Source: Xylanibacillus composti (GTDB lineage: Bacteria; Bacillota; Bacilli; Paenibacillales; K13). From it: a stretch of DNA of 64,000 nt. Below the pieces are notes generated by a model. That model searched no databases, had not been told where the DNA came from, and worked only from the letters and a program-made list of their open reading frames with translations. The translations under genes and the position numbers were made by a program. The stretch's first letter is position 1. Every line of letters starts with the position of its first letter. The stretch lies in the NCBI RefSeq assembly GCF_018403685.1, contig NZ_BOVK01000061.1, positions 1-64,000 on the forward strand, given 5' to 3'. Shown here one piece after another: positions 16,640-29,274 of this stretch.

Positions 16640-17125
16640 ATGCACCTCTATTGGGAATCGATAGTATTTGCGATCATCGCATTTGGTATCCTTTACTGGC
16701 TCTTGAATAAATACGCATTCGGTCCGCTCTTCTCGATTATGGAGAAGCGCAGGGAGAAGGTAGTAGGCGAACTGAGTGAAGCAGAGGCAAGCCGCAAGCA
16801 GGCTGAGCAATATTTGGCCGAGCAAAAGCAGGCGGTTGAGGATGCTCGCAAAGAAGCATACGAAATGCTTGAGCAGGCGAAAAAGACTAGCAGCAAGCAG
16901 GCAGAAGACATTCTTGCTCAGGCGAATGCCGAGGCGGCGCGCTTGAAGGAAGACGCCTTGAAGGAAATCGAGAACGAGAAGAATAAAGCTGTGGTTGCGC
17001 TTCGCAACGAAGTGAGCGCCATGTCCGTTCTGATTGCTTCCAAGATTATCGAGAAGCAAATCGACGAGAAATCGCAGGAAGAGCTCATTAACAAGTACCT
17101 CAAGGAAGTAGGAGGCAACGTATGA
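16640..17125 (+). CDS. atpF: ATP synthase Fo subunit b
   Basis: 161 aa peripheral stalk subunit: one N-terminal transmembrane helix (about 8-25), then a long charged right-handed coiled coil rich in E, K, Q and A. It dimerises and connects subunit a to delta/alpha. RBS GGAAGGGAG; the stop overlaps the atpH start (ATGA). Confidence 0.96.
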   Translation: MHLYWESIVFAIIAFGILYWLLNKYAFGPLFSIMEKRREKVVGELSEAEASRKQAEQYLAEQKQAVEDARKEAYEMLEQAKKTSSKQAEDILAQANAEAARLKEDALKEIENEKNKAVVALRNEVSAMSVLIASKIIEKQIDEKSQEELINKYLKEVGGNV

Positions 17126-17673
17126 GCACGGTAGGGATTGCCGCGAAACGTTATGCGCGTGCATTGTTCGAGGCGGCTAGCGAGAGAGGCATTGTCGATC
17201 AAGTCAACCAGGAGCTCGAGACGGCTGTCAAGCTGATCACGGAAAACGAGGAGTACTGGAAGTTTCTTGAGCATCCGGGCATCTCGATGGAAGATAAGCT
17301 GTCCGTACTCAACCAAAGCTTGGAGAAGCATGTATCCGAATTGGTGCTGCACACACTGCAGCTGCTCGTGCAGAGACATCGCCAAAAAGCTATCCGTGCG
17401 GTGTGGGAACAGTTCGTCAAGATTGCGGGAGAAGCGTTGGGACAGGCGAGAGCCACTGTCACCAGCCCGGCCCGACTTTCTGATGACGAGCTGAGCAAAA
17501 TTGCGGATGCGTTTGGAAAGCTGACAGGCAAAAAACTGCAAATCCAGCAGGTAGTCGAGCCTTCTTTGCTTGGCGGGGTCCAGGTGAGAATCGGCGACCG
17601 CGTTTATGACGGCAGCTTGAAAACCAAGTTAGCCGATATGGAAAAAACGATCATGCGTTCACAAGCACAATAA
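17122..17673 (+). CDS. atpH: ATP synthase F1 subunit delta
   Basis: 183 aa, cytoplasmic. The N-terminal helical bundle (AKRYARALFEAASERG) binds the top of the alpha-beta hexamer. The C-terminal conserved stretch (VEPSLLGGVQVRIGDRVYDGSLKTKL) binds subunit b. It overlaps atpF by 4 bp, implying translational coupling. Confidence 0.96.
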   Translation: MSTVGIAAKRYARALFEAASERGIVDQVNQELETAVKLITENEEYWKFLEHPGISMEDKLSVLNQSLEKHVSELVLHTLQLLVQRHRQKAIRAVWEQFVKIAGEALGQARATVTSPARLSDDELSKIADAFGKLTGKKLQIQQVVEPSLLGGVQVRIGDRVYDGSLKTKLADMEKTIMRSQAQ

Positions 17674-17685
17674 GGATAGGGGTGA

Positions 17686-19209
<1,524 letters not shown>

Positions 19210-19228
19210 CGGAAACGTGGTGAGCTAA

Positions 19229-20092
19229 ATGGCAAAAGGAATACGCGAGATTAAGCGCCAGATCAAGAGCATGCAAAACATGAGGCAGATCACAAAAGCG
19301 ATGGAGATGGTCGCTGCTTCCAAGCTGAGACGCGCGCAGCAAAGCGCTGTCGCGGCACGGCCTTACGCTGACAAGATTAAGGAAGTGATCGCCAATATCG
19401 CTGCCGGCACTACGGATGTTACGCATCCGATGCTGCAAAAGCGCGAAATTCGCAAAACCGGTTATCTGGTCATCACTTCCGACCGCGGTCAGGCCGGCGG
19501 GTACAATAACAACCTGCTTCGTATGCTCATGCAGACGATTCAGGCCAACCATCAGTCTCCTGATGAGTACGCGTTGTTCGTGATCGGGCGCAAGGGACGG
19601 GATTTCTTCCGGAAGCGCAACATGCCCGTTGTGGAGGAAGTGACAGGACTGGCGGATTCGCCAAGCTTCCAAGAAATCAGGAACATCGCCAGATCAAGCG
19701 TCAGCAACTTCGAAAAAGGCGCTTATGACGAGCTGAACCTGGTATACAACGAGTTCCACAGCGCGATTTCGCAAAAGCCGGTCATCAAGCAGCTTCTGCC
19801 GCTGGCTGACGTGGAGGCGCAAGAGGGGGGACCTTCTGCGCAATATGAATATGAGCCTTCACCGGAAGGCGTATTGGATGTTCTGCTGCCGCGTTACGCC
19901 GAGACGATCATCTACAGCGCGCTCCTTGAAGCGAAGGCGAGCGAGTTCGGCGCGCGGATGACCGCAATGGGCAGCGCGACACGCAATGCCAACGATATGA
20001 TCAGCACATTGAAACTTCAGCACAACAGGGCTCGTCAGGCGGCAATCACGCAGGAAATCTCCGAGATTGTTGCGGGAGCGAACGCTTTGTAA
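19229..20092 (+). CDS. atpG: ATP synthase F1 subunit gamma
   Basis: 287 aa central rotor shaft. The two long terminal helices carry the most conserved sequence: IREIKRQIKSMQNMRQITKA at the start and MGSATRNANDMISTL near the end. The middle Rossmann-like domain includes VITSDRGQAGGYNNN. It starts 19 bp after atpA. Confidence 0.97.
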   Translation: MAKGIREIKRQIKSMQNMRQITKAMEMVAASKLRRAQQSAVAARPYADKIKEVIANIAAGTTDVTHPMLQKREIRKTGYLVITSDRGQAGGYNNNLLRMLMQTIQANHQSPDEYALFVIGRKGRDFFRKRNMPVVEEVTGLADSPSFQEIRNIARSSVSNFEKGAYDELNLVYNEFHSAISQKPVIKQLLPLADVEAQEGGPSAQYEYEPSPEGVLDVLLPRYAETIIYSALLEAKASEFGARMTAMGSATRNANDMISTLKLQHNRARQAAITQEISEIVAGANAL

Positions 20093-20162
20093 GATAGCGG
20101 TTTAACCGTTTGGCCGCGCGCTGTTCCAGCTGCGGCAAGACGGGTTCGGCATAATTGTTTAA

Positions 20163-21587
<1,425 letters not shown>

Positions 21588-21620
21588 TTGCTGCGCTGAA
21601 GCTAGGAGGAGGGTGGAACG

Positions 21621-22022
21621 ATGAGTACTGTTTTGCTGGAAATAGTAACCCCGGAACGGATCGTATACAGCGAACCGGTCGATATGGTCAGCGTGCGAGG
21701 CGCGGAAGGTGAGCTTGGTATCCTGCCGAACCACATTCCGCTGGTTACGCCGCTCCGCGTTGCCCCGGTCCGCGTCAAAAGCGAAGGCAAAGAGGAGTAT
21801 ATCGCCGTAGGCGGCGGTTTCCTCGAGGTGCGCAAGGACAAGATCACCATTCTTGCGGAAACGGCAGAGAAGCCGGGCGAGATTGATGTAGATCGCGCAC
21901 GAGCAGCCAAGGAACGTGCGGAGAAAAGGCTGCAAAGCCGCATGGAGGAAATAGATTTCCGTCGTGCAGAGATTGCTTTGCAAAAAGCTTTGACCCGTCT
22001 CGACGTCTCCCAGCACAGATAA
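21621..22022 (+). CDS. atpC: ATP synthase F1 subunit epsilon
   Basis: 133 aa. N-terminal beta-sandwich (including VRGAEGELGILPNHIPLVTPL) that contacts gamma and the c-ring, plus a two-helix C-terminal domain that can inhibit hydrolysis. Last gene of the operon; a strong terminator begins 16 bp downstream. RBS AGGAGGAGGG. Confidence 0.96.
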   Translation: MSTVLLEIVTPERIVYSEPVDMVSVRGAEGELGILPNHIPLVTPLRVAPVRVKSEGKEEYIAVGGGFLEVRKDKITILAETAEKPGEIDVDRARAAKERAEKRLQSRMEEIDFRRAEIALQKALTRLDVSQHR

Positions 22023-22037
22023 TGCATCACGGATAGA

Positions 22038-22081
22038 AAGCCCCTGCAAGCCAAGGAGAAACCCTGGCGCAGGGGCTTTTT
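22038..22081 (+). terminator. Intrinsic terminator of the atp operon
   Basis: AAGCCCCTGC (22038-22047) pairs perfectly with GCAGGGGCTT (22069-22078), with further pairing inside (GCCAAGG / CCCTGGC, one mismatch), then TTTTT. Confidence 0.93.
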
Positions 22082-22204
22082 GCATGCAGGGGATTTCTGA
22101 GCGAGGAAGGCAGCAGCAAATACTGTTGGACTAAGGAAATACGTTTGTTTGCGTCAGCCGGAGAAGTCCATAAAATTTCCTATTAAATCGCTTACAATCC
22201 ACGA

Positions 22205-22234
22205 TAGACGAATTCGGGGCACGTTTGTTATAAT
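22205..22234 (+). promoter_or_regulatory. Promoter of the nuo operon
   Basis: Perfect extended -10 TG-T-TATAAT (22226-22234) with a -35 TAGACG (22205-22210) at 18-bp spacing. It lies about 78 bp before nuoA, after the atp terminator. The remaining atpC-nuoA gap shows no gene. Confidence 0.7.
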
Positions 22235-22311
22235 TGGGACGGTATTTATTGTGATGTTATGGATTACGTATAAAAAAGAAGAACGAAAGTCTAAGGAGGG
22301 GACACTGTACG

Positions 22312-22677
22312 ATGTATGCTGGAGAATATGTAGTTGTTCTTATTTTTCTCACTCTAGGTATCATTTTGCCCATAGCGGCATTGACACTCGGCAGATTTTT
22401 GCGCCCTACTAAGCCAACTGAGGAGAAACAGACCACGTATGAGAGCGGGAATGAGCCGGTCGGCGAAGGCCAAGTGCGCTTTAACATTCGGTATTACTTG
22501 TACGCGCTGATGTTTGTTATCTTCGATGTGGAAACGGTGTTTCTTTACCCTTGGGCAGTCGCTTATGACAAGCTAGGTTTGTTCGCATTGGTGGAAATGC
22601 TGATCTTCGTAAGCTTGCTTGTAGTAGGCTTAATCTACGCTTGGAAGAAGAAGGTGTTCAAATGGAACTCGATCTAG
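22312..22677 (+). CDS. nuoA: NADH-quinone oxidoreductase subunit A
   Basis: 121 aa membrane subunit with three transmembrane helices. The conserved loop [20 protein letters not shown] and the acidic [12 protein letters not shown] helix are typical of NuoA. First gene of an 11-gene complex I operon. Strong AAGGAGGGG before the ATG. Its last 16 bp overlap the expected nuoB start. Confidence 0.96.
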   Translation: MYAGEYVVVLIFLTLGIILPIAALTLGRFLRPTKPTEEKQTTYESGNEPVGEGQVRFNIRYYLYALMFVIFDVETVFLYPWAVAYDKLGLFALVEMLIFVSLLVVGLIYAWKKKVFKWNSI

Positions 22678-23181
22678 AGAAGATTTCGCTGGCGGAACGC
22701 CAGGAACTTGAGCGCAACGTTTTTTTTTGGAACACTGGAGCAACTGAAGGGGTGGGCGCGCAGCAACTCGATCTGGCCATTGACATTTGGCTTGGCATGC
22801 TGTGCAATTGAAATGATGGGAACCGGGGCTTCCCACTATGACTTGGACAGATTTGGAGTCATCTTCCGTACGTCGCCGCGCCAGTCAGACTGCATGATTG
22901 TGGCCGGAACGGTCACGAAGAAAATGGCTCCTTTGCTGCGTCGTCTATACGATCAAATGCCGGAGCCGAAGTGGGTTATTGCGATGGGTTCCTGCGCTAC
23001 AGCAGGCGGACCTTATGTGAAGTCCTATGCCGTGGTGAAAGGGGTTGACCAGGTAGTTCCGGTAGATGTCTACATACCGGGATGTCCGCCTAATCCCGCT
23101 GCGCTGATTTACGGCATCAATAAGCTGCAAGAGAAAATACGCTATGAAGCGAAAACAGGGAAGCGGGTGACTGAACGGTGA
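22662..23181 (+). CDS. nuoB: NADH-quinone oxidoreductase subunit B, frame broken by a T9 tract
   Basis: Carries the N2 iron-sulfur cluster: [13 protein letters not shown] and PGCPPNP supply the cysteines. The natural start is ATG 22662 inside the nuoA end, giving [20 protein letters not shown]. That frame is followed by nine Ts (22720-22728) and then continues out of frame to an early TGA; removing one T joins it to [16 protein letters not shown] and gives a normal 172-aa NuoB. As written, the downstream frame is open only from TTG 22708 (157 aa), which lacks the usual N-terminus. This is either a homopolymer sequencing error, a real mutation, or slippage-dependent expression. Confidence 0.9.
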
Positions 23182-23948
23182 GCGAAGAGAACAACAAGCG
23201 CGAGAACGACCAGGTGTCCGACCGCGAAGCAGATCGCGAAGCCAGTCAGCAACTGGAGAATTCCCCAGAAAGCCCTAGCGCTGAAGAAGCGAAACCGGCG
23301 CGCGCGAAAGCGGAAAAGCCGGAAGCCAAGGATGGCGAAGCGTCTGACGGCGGTGATGACGAGCTTGCCGCGAAGAAAAAAGCAGCGGCCGAAGCTCGTG
23401 CTGCAAGAGCGGCTGCTCGCGCCAAGAAAGAGGACAATTCGGACGAAGAAGAGAAGCCGAAGGAGCCGTCGCCGAAGCAGCCCGTCTTGGACCGGTTAGT
23501 GGAAATCCTGAATGAGCATGCCGGTGCGGAGGCAATTGAAGAGGCTTACATAAATGAGGCGAGCCGCCACTTGCCGACAGTGATTGTGAAAGCCGACCAT
23601 TGGCCGCAAGTAGCGAACGTGCTGCGTGAACATTCTGAATTGAAGCTTCATTACTTGCGGAATGTGACAGGCGTGGACCGCGAGACGCACATGGAAGTGA
23701 TTTATCAGTTGATCAATCTGGAGTCTAAACAGGATTATGCAATGAAGATCAAAACGGATCGCGATCAGCCGAGCGTGCCGTCCGCTACGCCAATCTGGAG
23801 CACGGCGAACTGGCCTGAGCGGGAGATTTACGATCTGCTGGGTGTGGACTTCCCTGGGCATCCAGACATGCGGCGCATCATGATGCCGGACGATTGGGAA
23901 GGGCATCCGCTGCGGAAAGACTACAGTCCTGCGGATCCGGAGGTGTAA
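23178..23948 (+). CDS. nuoC: NADH-quinone oxidoreductase subunit C with long charged N-terminal extension
   Basis: 256 aa; the real 30-kDa subunit domain is about residues 100-256 ([42 protein letters not shown]). The first 100 residues are low-complexity, rich in E, K, A and D, and predicted disordered. GTG 23178 overlaps the nuoB stop (GTGA). NuoC forms part of the hydrophilic Q-module. The extension is not needed for the fold and its role is unknown. Confidence 0.94.
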   Translation: MSEENNKRENDQVSDREADREASQQLENSPESPSAEEAKPARAKAEKPEAKDGEASDGGDDELAAKKKAAAEARAARAAARAKKEDNSDEEEKPKEPSPKQPVLDRLVEILNEHAGAEAIEEAYINEASRHLPTVIVKADHWPQVANVLREHSELKLHYLRNVTGVDRETHMEVIYQLINLESKQDYAMKIKTDRDQPSVPSATPIWSTANWPEREIYDLLGVDFPGHPDMRRIMMPDDWEGHPLRKDYSPADPEV

Positions 23949-23951
23949 CCG

Positions 23952-25052
23952 ATGATAAGAACAGAAGAAATGCTGCTGAATGTCGGTCCCCAGCATCCGA
24001 GTACGCACGGTGTGTTTCGCGTTGTGGTGAAGCTGGACGGCGAGCAGATCGTCCATGCCGAACCAGTGATGGGTTACTTGCACAGAGGAACCGAGAAGCT
24101 GGCGGAAAACTTGAACTATACGCAAATCATCCCTTATACCGACCGAATGGATTATGTCTCAGCGATGACGAACAACTATGTGCTTTGTCACGCAGTAGAG
24201 ACCTTGCTCGAGCTTGAGGTGCCGGAGCGAGCCGAATTTTTGCGGCTGATCGTGATGGAGCTGCAGCGCGTAGCCAGTCATTTGGTATGGTGGGGCACGT
24301 ACTTGCTGGACATCGGCGCGATGAGTCCTTTCCTTTATGCGTTCCGCGAGCGTGAGATGATTATCGATCTCTTCAATGAATTGTGCGGCGCGCGTCTGAC
24401 TTACTTCTATATGCGGGTAGGCGGAGTGAAATGGGATGCGCCGGAAGGCTGGATCGACAAGGTGAAGGCGTTCGTCGAGCACATGAAAGGGAAACTGGAC
24501 GAATATCACAACCTGGTCAGCGGCAACGAAATTTTCCTTGCCCGCATCAAGGGCGTCGGCAAATATGACGCCAAGACGGCTATTGACTACGGGTTAAGCG
24601 GAGCGAACCTGCGCTGCACTGGCGTGGAGTGGGATCTTCGCAAGTCGCAGCCTTACAGCTTGTATGATCGCTTCGACTTTGACGTTGTCACCCGCACGGA
24701 AGGCGATTGCTTTGCACGTTATGAGATTCGCCTGGAAGAGATTCGTCAGAGCTTGCGCATTCTGGAGCAGGCTTTGGAGCAATTCCCCGAGGAAGGCGAA
24801 ATTATGGGCAAAGTGCCGCGCGTCATCCGCCCGCCGAAGGGCGAGGCCTACGTGGCTATTGAATCGCCCAGAGGAGAGATCGGCTGCCACCTGGTTTCGG
24901 AAGGGAAAGCCGAGCCTTACCGCTTGAAGTTCCGCCGTCCTTCATTCGTCAATTTGCAGATCCTGCCGAAGCTGCTGGTAGGCGAGTCGATGACGAACCT
25001 GATCACCATTCTCGGCGGCATTGACATTGTAGTTGGGGAGGTGGACGCCTAA
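23952..25052 (+). CDS. nuoD: NADH-quinone oxidoreductase subunit D
   Basis: 366 aa, 49-kDa-type subunit forming the quinone pocket with NuoB. LNVGPQHPSTHGVFRVVV near the start holds the conserved quinone-site histidine; YTDRMDYVSAMTNN and GGIDIVVGEVD at the C-terminus are family hallmarks. It is separate from nuoC (3-bp gap), unlike the fused NuoCD of enterics. Its RBS GGAGGTG lies in the end of nuoC. Confidence 0.97.
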   Translation: MIRTEEMLLNVGPQHPSTHGVFRVVVKLDGEQIVHAEPVMGYLHRGTEKLAENLNYTQIIPYTDRMDYVSAMTNNYVLCHAVETLLELEVPERAEFLRLIVMELQRVASHLVWWGTYLLDIGAMSPFLYAFREREMIIDLFNELCGARLTYFYMRVGGVKWDAPEGWIDKVKAFVEHMKGKLDEYHNLVSGNEIFLARIKGVGKYDAKTAIDYGLSGANLRCTGVEWDLRKSQPYSLYDRFDFDVVTRTEGDCFARYEIRLEEIRQSLRILEQALEQFPEEGEIMGKVPRVIRPPKGEAYVAIESPRGEIGCHLVSEGKAEPYRLKFRRPSFVNLQILPKLLVGESMTNLITILGGIDIVVGEVDA

Positions 25053-26056
25053 TGGATCCGACAACGCAAAGTGTAACCTTTGGGAGCTTCCTGTTCGAAG
25101 CTGTGCTGGGCGTCTTGACGCTTCTCATTGTATTGGGCTTTGTTACCTATGCGATCTACTTCGAAAGAAAAGTCATCGGCTGGATGCAAGGCCGTCCCGG
25201 TCCGAACCGGGTCGGTCCGTTCGGCTTGCTGCAGACCGTAGCGGACGTACTGAAGCTGCTCATCAAGGAAGATACCATTCCGAAAAAAGCAGATCGTCCG
25301 CTGTTCATATTGGCACCGGCGTTGACATTTGTGCCGGCGTTCACCGTATTGGCGGTGATTCCTTATACTAGCAAATGGATTCCGGCGGATTTGAATGTCG
25401 GCTTGCTTTATTACGTGGCTCTCTCCAGCATCTCCACCATGGGCATTCTGCTGGGCGGATGGGCTTCGAACAACAAATACGCGCTGATGGGCGGCATGCG
25501 CTCCACGGCTCAGATGATCAGCTATGAAGTGCCGCTCGTCATCTCGGTGGCTGGCGTGGTGCTAATGAGCGGAAGCTTGAATCTGAGTACCATCGTTGAA
25601 GGGCAGGCCGGTTACTTCTGGAACTGGAACTTCCTGCCGCAGATCCTGGGCTTTGGCGTATTCGTAATAGCGGCGGTTTCCGAGCTGAACCGTACCCCGT
25701 TCGACTTGCCTGAGGCGGAATCCGAGCTTGTGGCAGGATATCATGTGGAGTACAGCGGCTTTCGGTTCGCCTTTTTTATGCTGTCGGAGTATGTATACAT
25801 GTATGCGATTGCCGCGCTAACCACTGTATTGTTCCTCGGCGGTTGGCATGCGCCGTTCCCGTTCCTTGATTTCATTCCGGGGATTATCTGGTTTATCTTG
25901 AAATTCAGTCTTGTCATCTTCACCTTGTATTGGCTGCGGGCTACCATGCCGCGGATTCGGGTGGATCAGCTGATGAGTCTCGGCTGGAAGGTGCTGCTGC
26001 CGCTCTCGCTCATCAATGTATTTATTACGGCAGTAGTCATGGAATTATTGAAATAG
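25052..26056 (+). CDS. nuoH: NADH-quinone oxidoreductase subunit H
   Basis: 334 aa, about eight transmembrane helices. It links the Q-module to the membrane arm. Conserved loops include ERKVIGWMQGRPGPNRVGPFGLLQ and ELNRTPFDLPEAESELVAGYHVEYSG, which line the quinone channel. It overlaps the nuoD stop by one base (TAATG). Confidence 0.97.
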   Translation: MDPTTQSVTFGSFLFEAVLGVLTLLIVLGFVTYAIYFERKVIGWMQGRPGPNRVGPFGLLQTVADVLKLLIKEDTIPKKADRPLFILAPALTFVPAFTVLAVIPYTSKWIPADLNVGLLYYVALSSISTMGILLGGWASNNKYALMGGMRSTAQMISYEVPLVISVAGVVLMSGSLNLSTIVEGQAGYFWNWNFLPQILGFGVFVIAAVSELNRTPFDLPEAESELVAGYHVEYSGFRFAFFMLSEYVYMYAIAALTTVLFLGGWHAPFPFLDFIPGIIWFILKFSLVIFTLYWLRATMPRIRVDQLMSLGWKVLLPLSLINVFITAVVMELLK

Positions 26057-26075
26057 AGAAAGGGTGAACGCGTAA

Positions 26076-26522
26076 ATGAAAGGGATCGCCAAGGGTCTCG
26101 GGGTCACCCTGAAGACGATGACCCAGAAGAAGGTAACGTACAAATACCCGGACGTTCCATTGGAAATGCCGAACAGATTCCGCGGCGTGCAACATTTTGA
26201 ACCAGACAAATGCATTGTCTGCAATCAATGCGCGCGGATTTGCCCGACAGAATGCATTACGCTGACCGGCAAGCCGAATCCGGACCCGGAGAAGAAGGGC
26301 AAGGTCATCGATACGTATGATATCAACTTTGAAATCTGCATATTGTGCGATCTGTGTACGGAGGTATGTCCGACCGAAGCGATCGTGATGACCAACAATT
26401 TCGAGCTGGCGACATACAGCCGCGATGATTTGTTCAAAAACATGGAATGGCTGAATGATAACGACAAGAATGTCCGCCTGGAAAACTCGACGAACCCGCA
26501 AGCGAAGAAAGGGGCGAAATAA
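26076..26522 (+). CDS. nuoI: NADH-quinone oxidoreductase subunit I (two 4Fe-4S clusters)
   Basis: 148 aa. Two ferredoxin motifs: C46, C49, C52, C56 and C88, C91, C94, C98, binding clusters N6a and N6b. In standard complex I these pass electrons from the NADH module to N2; here no nuoEFG exists in the operon, so the electron entry partner is unknown. A basic N-terminus and a polar C-terminal tail flank the core. Confidence 0.96.
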   Translation: MKGIAKGLGVTLKTMTQKKVTYKYPDVPLEMPNRFRGVQHFEPDKCIVCNQCARICPTECITLTGKPNPDPEKKGKVIDTYDINFEICILCDLCTEVCPTEAIVMTNNFELATYSRDDLFKNMEWLNDNDKNVRLENSTNPQAKKGAK

Positions 26523-26525
26523 CCG

Positions 26526-27050
26526 ATGCTGGACAATATTGTGGCATTCTTCACCAGCGCGGAAAGCCTGCTGTTTCTCGTATTTGCCATGGTCGTCATT
26601 TCCGGTGCAATTCTTATGCTCAGCTTTACGAAGGTCGTGCATATGGTGGTTGCGCTCGCCTTTACGTTCCTTGGACTGGCCGGCCTGTACGTCATGCTTG
26701 ATGCGGAATTTGTCGCATTTGTACAGGTGCTGATCTACGCAGGGGCAGTGTCCATCCTGATGATCTTCGGCATTATGATGACCCGGCACGATCAACCGGA
26801 GGAAGAACCGCGCCGTCCATGGTACAACGGTTTGCTGCTGGTCGGTTCGGTCGCCTTGTTCGGCATTCTGTTCTTCGTGATTCAAAGCGCCAACTTCCAG
26901 AGCGGAACGCTGGATGCGGGCGTGGACAACACGAAAGCAATTGGCGAACAGCTGTTCACGCGCCATGTCATTCCGTTCGAGCTGATGAGTGTGCTGCTGA
27001 CCGTCGCGTTTATCGGCGCCATCATCCTGGCCAAGAGGGAGGAGGATTAG
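26526..27050 (+). CDS. nuoJ: NADH-quinone oxidoreductase subunit J
   Basis: 174 aa, five transmembrane helices; the [20 protein letters not shown] helix is the conserved TM3 with the pi-bulge region. Starts 3 bp after nuoI and ends one base before nuoK. Confidence 0.95.
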   Translation: MLDNIVAFFTSAESLLFLVFAMVVISGAILMLSFTKVVHMVVALAFTFLGLAGLYVMLDAEFVAFVQVLIYAGAVSILMIFGIMMTRHDQPEEEPRRPWYNGLLLVGSVALFGILFFVIQSANFQSGTLDAGVDNTKAIGEQLFTRHVIPFELMSVLLTVAFIGAIILAKREED

Positions 27051-27051
27051 C

Positions 27052-27363
27052 ATGGACAATATCGCCAATTCTTACTTTCTGCTGGCCGCTATTTTGTTTT
27101 GTGTAGGTCTGTACGGTGCGCTGTCCAAGAGAAATGCGGTCATCGTGCTTCTCTCTGTCGAGTTGATGCTTAATGCGGTGAACTTGAATCTGATTGCGTT
27201 CGCCAAATACGGTCCCAATCCGTCGATCACCGGACATATCTTCTCCCTGTTCAGTATTACGGTGGCCGCGGCGGAGGTCGCGATCGGAATCGCTATTCTG
27301 ATCTCCTTGTACCGCAATAAAGGCACAACCAACGTACTAGAGATGAACATGTTGAAAAAATAG
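27052..27363 (+). CDS. nuoK: NADH-quinone oxidoreductase subunit K
   Basis: 103 aa, three transmembrane helices. The buried glutamates for proton translocation are in [12 protein letters not shown] and [21 protein letters not shown] lies in the end of nuoJ. Confidence 0.96.
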   Translation: MDNIANSYFLLAAILFCVGLYGALSKRNAVIVLLSVELMLNAVNLNLIAFAKYGPNPSITGHIFSLFSITVAAAEVAIGIAILISLYRNKGTTNVLEMNMLKK

Positions 27364-27396
27364 TGAGCGAGAAGCTCGAAGAAAGGAAAGGATCTC

Positions 27397-29274
27397 ATGG
27401 AGTTTACCCATTACGCATGGCTCATTCCGGTCTTTCCACTGCTTGCCTTTCTCGTCTTGACCGCTCTTGGCAGACAAATGAAGGGACTTGCCACAGGGTT
27501 CAGCGTTCTTGCCGCGGCTGCGGCTTTTGTAATGGCTGTACTGGTATTCACAGAGCGCCTTGGCGAGAACGTAGTGGATTATACATGGGATGGATTCAAA
27601 TGGATCGGGATCGGCGACTTCGCGCTGCAAATGGGCTTTGAAGTCAACAATCTGAATACGTTGATGCTGGTTGTCGTTACCTTGGTCAGTTTCCTCGTCA
27701 ACCTATACTCGTTAGGGTATATGAAGGAAGATGAGCGGATTAATACTTTTTTTGCCTATGTGTCCCTGTTCACCTTTTCCATGCTGGGGCTGGTGCTGTC
27801 TATCAACCTCGTGCAATTTTTTATTTTCTGGGAACTGGTTGGGGTCTGCTCGTTCCTGCTGGTCGGCTTCTGGTACACGAAGCCAGCGGCCAAGGCGGCG
27901 GCGAAGAAAGCTTTTATCGTCACACGGATCGGGGACGTCGGTTTGTTCCTTGGCATGCTGTTGCTGTTCTGGAACATGCCTGGACATTCGCTCGAATTCA
28001 GCGCTATACATAATGCAGCTCATACGGGAGCGTTGTCTGCCGGGGTTATCACTGCTGCGGCAATCCTGGTGTTCATCGGCGCAGTCGGCAAGTCCGGCCA
28101 ATTTCCGCTTCATACTTGGCTGCCTGACGCGATGGAAGGTCCTACGCCAATCAGTGCGCTCATTCATGCCGCTACGATGGTCGCAGCAGGCGTATACTTG
28201 GTGGCTCGGACGTTTCCGCTGTTTCAAGCATCGGATGCAGCACTGCTAACGGTCGCGATTGTCGGCGGCTTTACAGCGATCTTCGCCGCAACGATTGCGC
28301 TTGCGCAGAACGACATCAAACGGATACTGGCTTACTCTACGGTCAGTCAGCTGGGGTATATGATGCTGGCAATGGGCATTGGCACATTGTCTTCTTATAC
28401 AGCAGGGATGTTCCATCTATACACGCATGCATTCTTCAAGGCGCTGCTGTTCTTGGGAGCCGGCAGTGTCATTCATGCCGTTCATGAGCAGGATATTCGC
28501 AAGATGGGCGGGCTCGGCAGCAAGATGAAGATAACGATGCTCACCTTTGCGATCGGTACATTGGCATTGTCCGGTATCGTGCCGTTTGCCGGCTTCTGGT
28601 CGAAGGATGCGATTCTGACCGAGGCGTACCACTATCAGCCGATCCTGTTCTGGATAGCGCTAGTCGCTGCGTTCTTTACAGCCTTGTACATGGCACGCTT
28701 GTTCTTCCTGGTATTCACTGGGAAGCCGCGTTCCGACATGCATCCGCATGAGTCGCCAGCAGTCATGACCGTTCCTCTAATTGTGCTGGCAATTTTGGCT
28801 GTTATCGCGGGATTTGTCTATTTCCCGGGAAATGGATGGTTTGGCGAATGGCTGACGGGCGAGAATCTCGGGGAGCATGCGGATATGACCGTCATGATCT
28901 TATCGACGGTTGCCGGCGTAGGCGGTTTGCTCATCGGGTGGCTGCTGTATGGCCGGAGGTCCAACTCCGAAGATTGGCTGGAAGCAAAAGCGTTGCCAGT
29001 CTACCGGGTGCTAAACCAAAAATACTACGTGGATGAAGCTTACGACAATGGCGTCGTAAAGCCGCTTCGCGGCATAGGTTATCTGCTTGATCTTTTTGAC
29101 CGCTATATTGTGGACGGGGCTGTCAGGGCACTCGCTGGCGTCATGACCGCAACGGGCAGAATCGGACTGCGCATGCAGAACGGCCAGCTTCAATCCTATG
29201 GCTTGATTGGGGTTATCGGACTGTTGATCTTGATTGTGGCAGTTGTAGGAAGGAGGTATTTCCATGTTGGATAG
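27397..29274 (+). CDS. nuoL: NADH-quinone oxidoreductase subunit L
   Basis: 625 aa antiporter-like subunit with about 15-16 transmembrane helices and the long lateral helix at the C-terminus. Conserved charges are present: WELVGVCSFLLVGFW (TM5 glutamate), GKSGQFPLHTWLPDAMEGPTP (TM7 lysine), and HAFFKALLFLGAGS (TM8 lysine). It overlaps nuoM by 11 bp. Confidence 0.97.
   Translation: MEFTHYAWLIPVFPLLAFLVLTALGRQMKGLATGFSVLAAAAAFVMAVLVFTERLGENVVDYTWDGFKWIGIGDFALQMGFEVNNLNTLMLVVVTLVSFLVNLYSLGYMKEDERINTFFAYVSLFTFSMLGLVLSINLVQFFIFWELVGVCSFLLVGFWYTKPAAKAAAKKAFIVTRIGDVGLFLGMLLLFWNMPGHSLEFSAIHNAAHTGALSAGVITAAAILVFIGAVGKSGQFPLHTWLPDAMEGPTPISALIHAATMVAAGVYLVARTFPLFQASDAALLTVAIVGGFTAIFAATIALAQNDIKRILAYSTVSQLGYMMLAMGIGTLSSYTAGMFHLYTHAFFKALLFLGAGSVIHAVHEQDIRKMGGLGSKMKITMLTFAIGTLALSGIVPFAGFWSKDAILTEAYHYQPILFWIALVAAFFTALYMARLFFLVFTGKPRSDMHPHESPAVMTVPLIVLAILAVIAGFVYFPGNGWFGEWLTGENLGEHADMTVMILSTVAGVGGLLIGWLLYGRRSNSEDWLEAKALPVYRVLNQKYYVDEAYDNGVVKPLRGIGYLLDLFDRYIVDGAVRALAGVMTATGRIGLRMQNGQLQSYGLIGVIGLLILIVAVVGRRYFHVG

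Noticed and set aside
22149-22412. 87-aa open frame before nuoA
   Set aside because: It spans the nuo promoter and overlaps nuoA in another frame; no ribosome binding site of its own.
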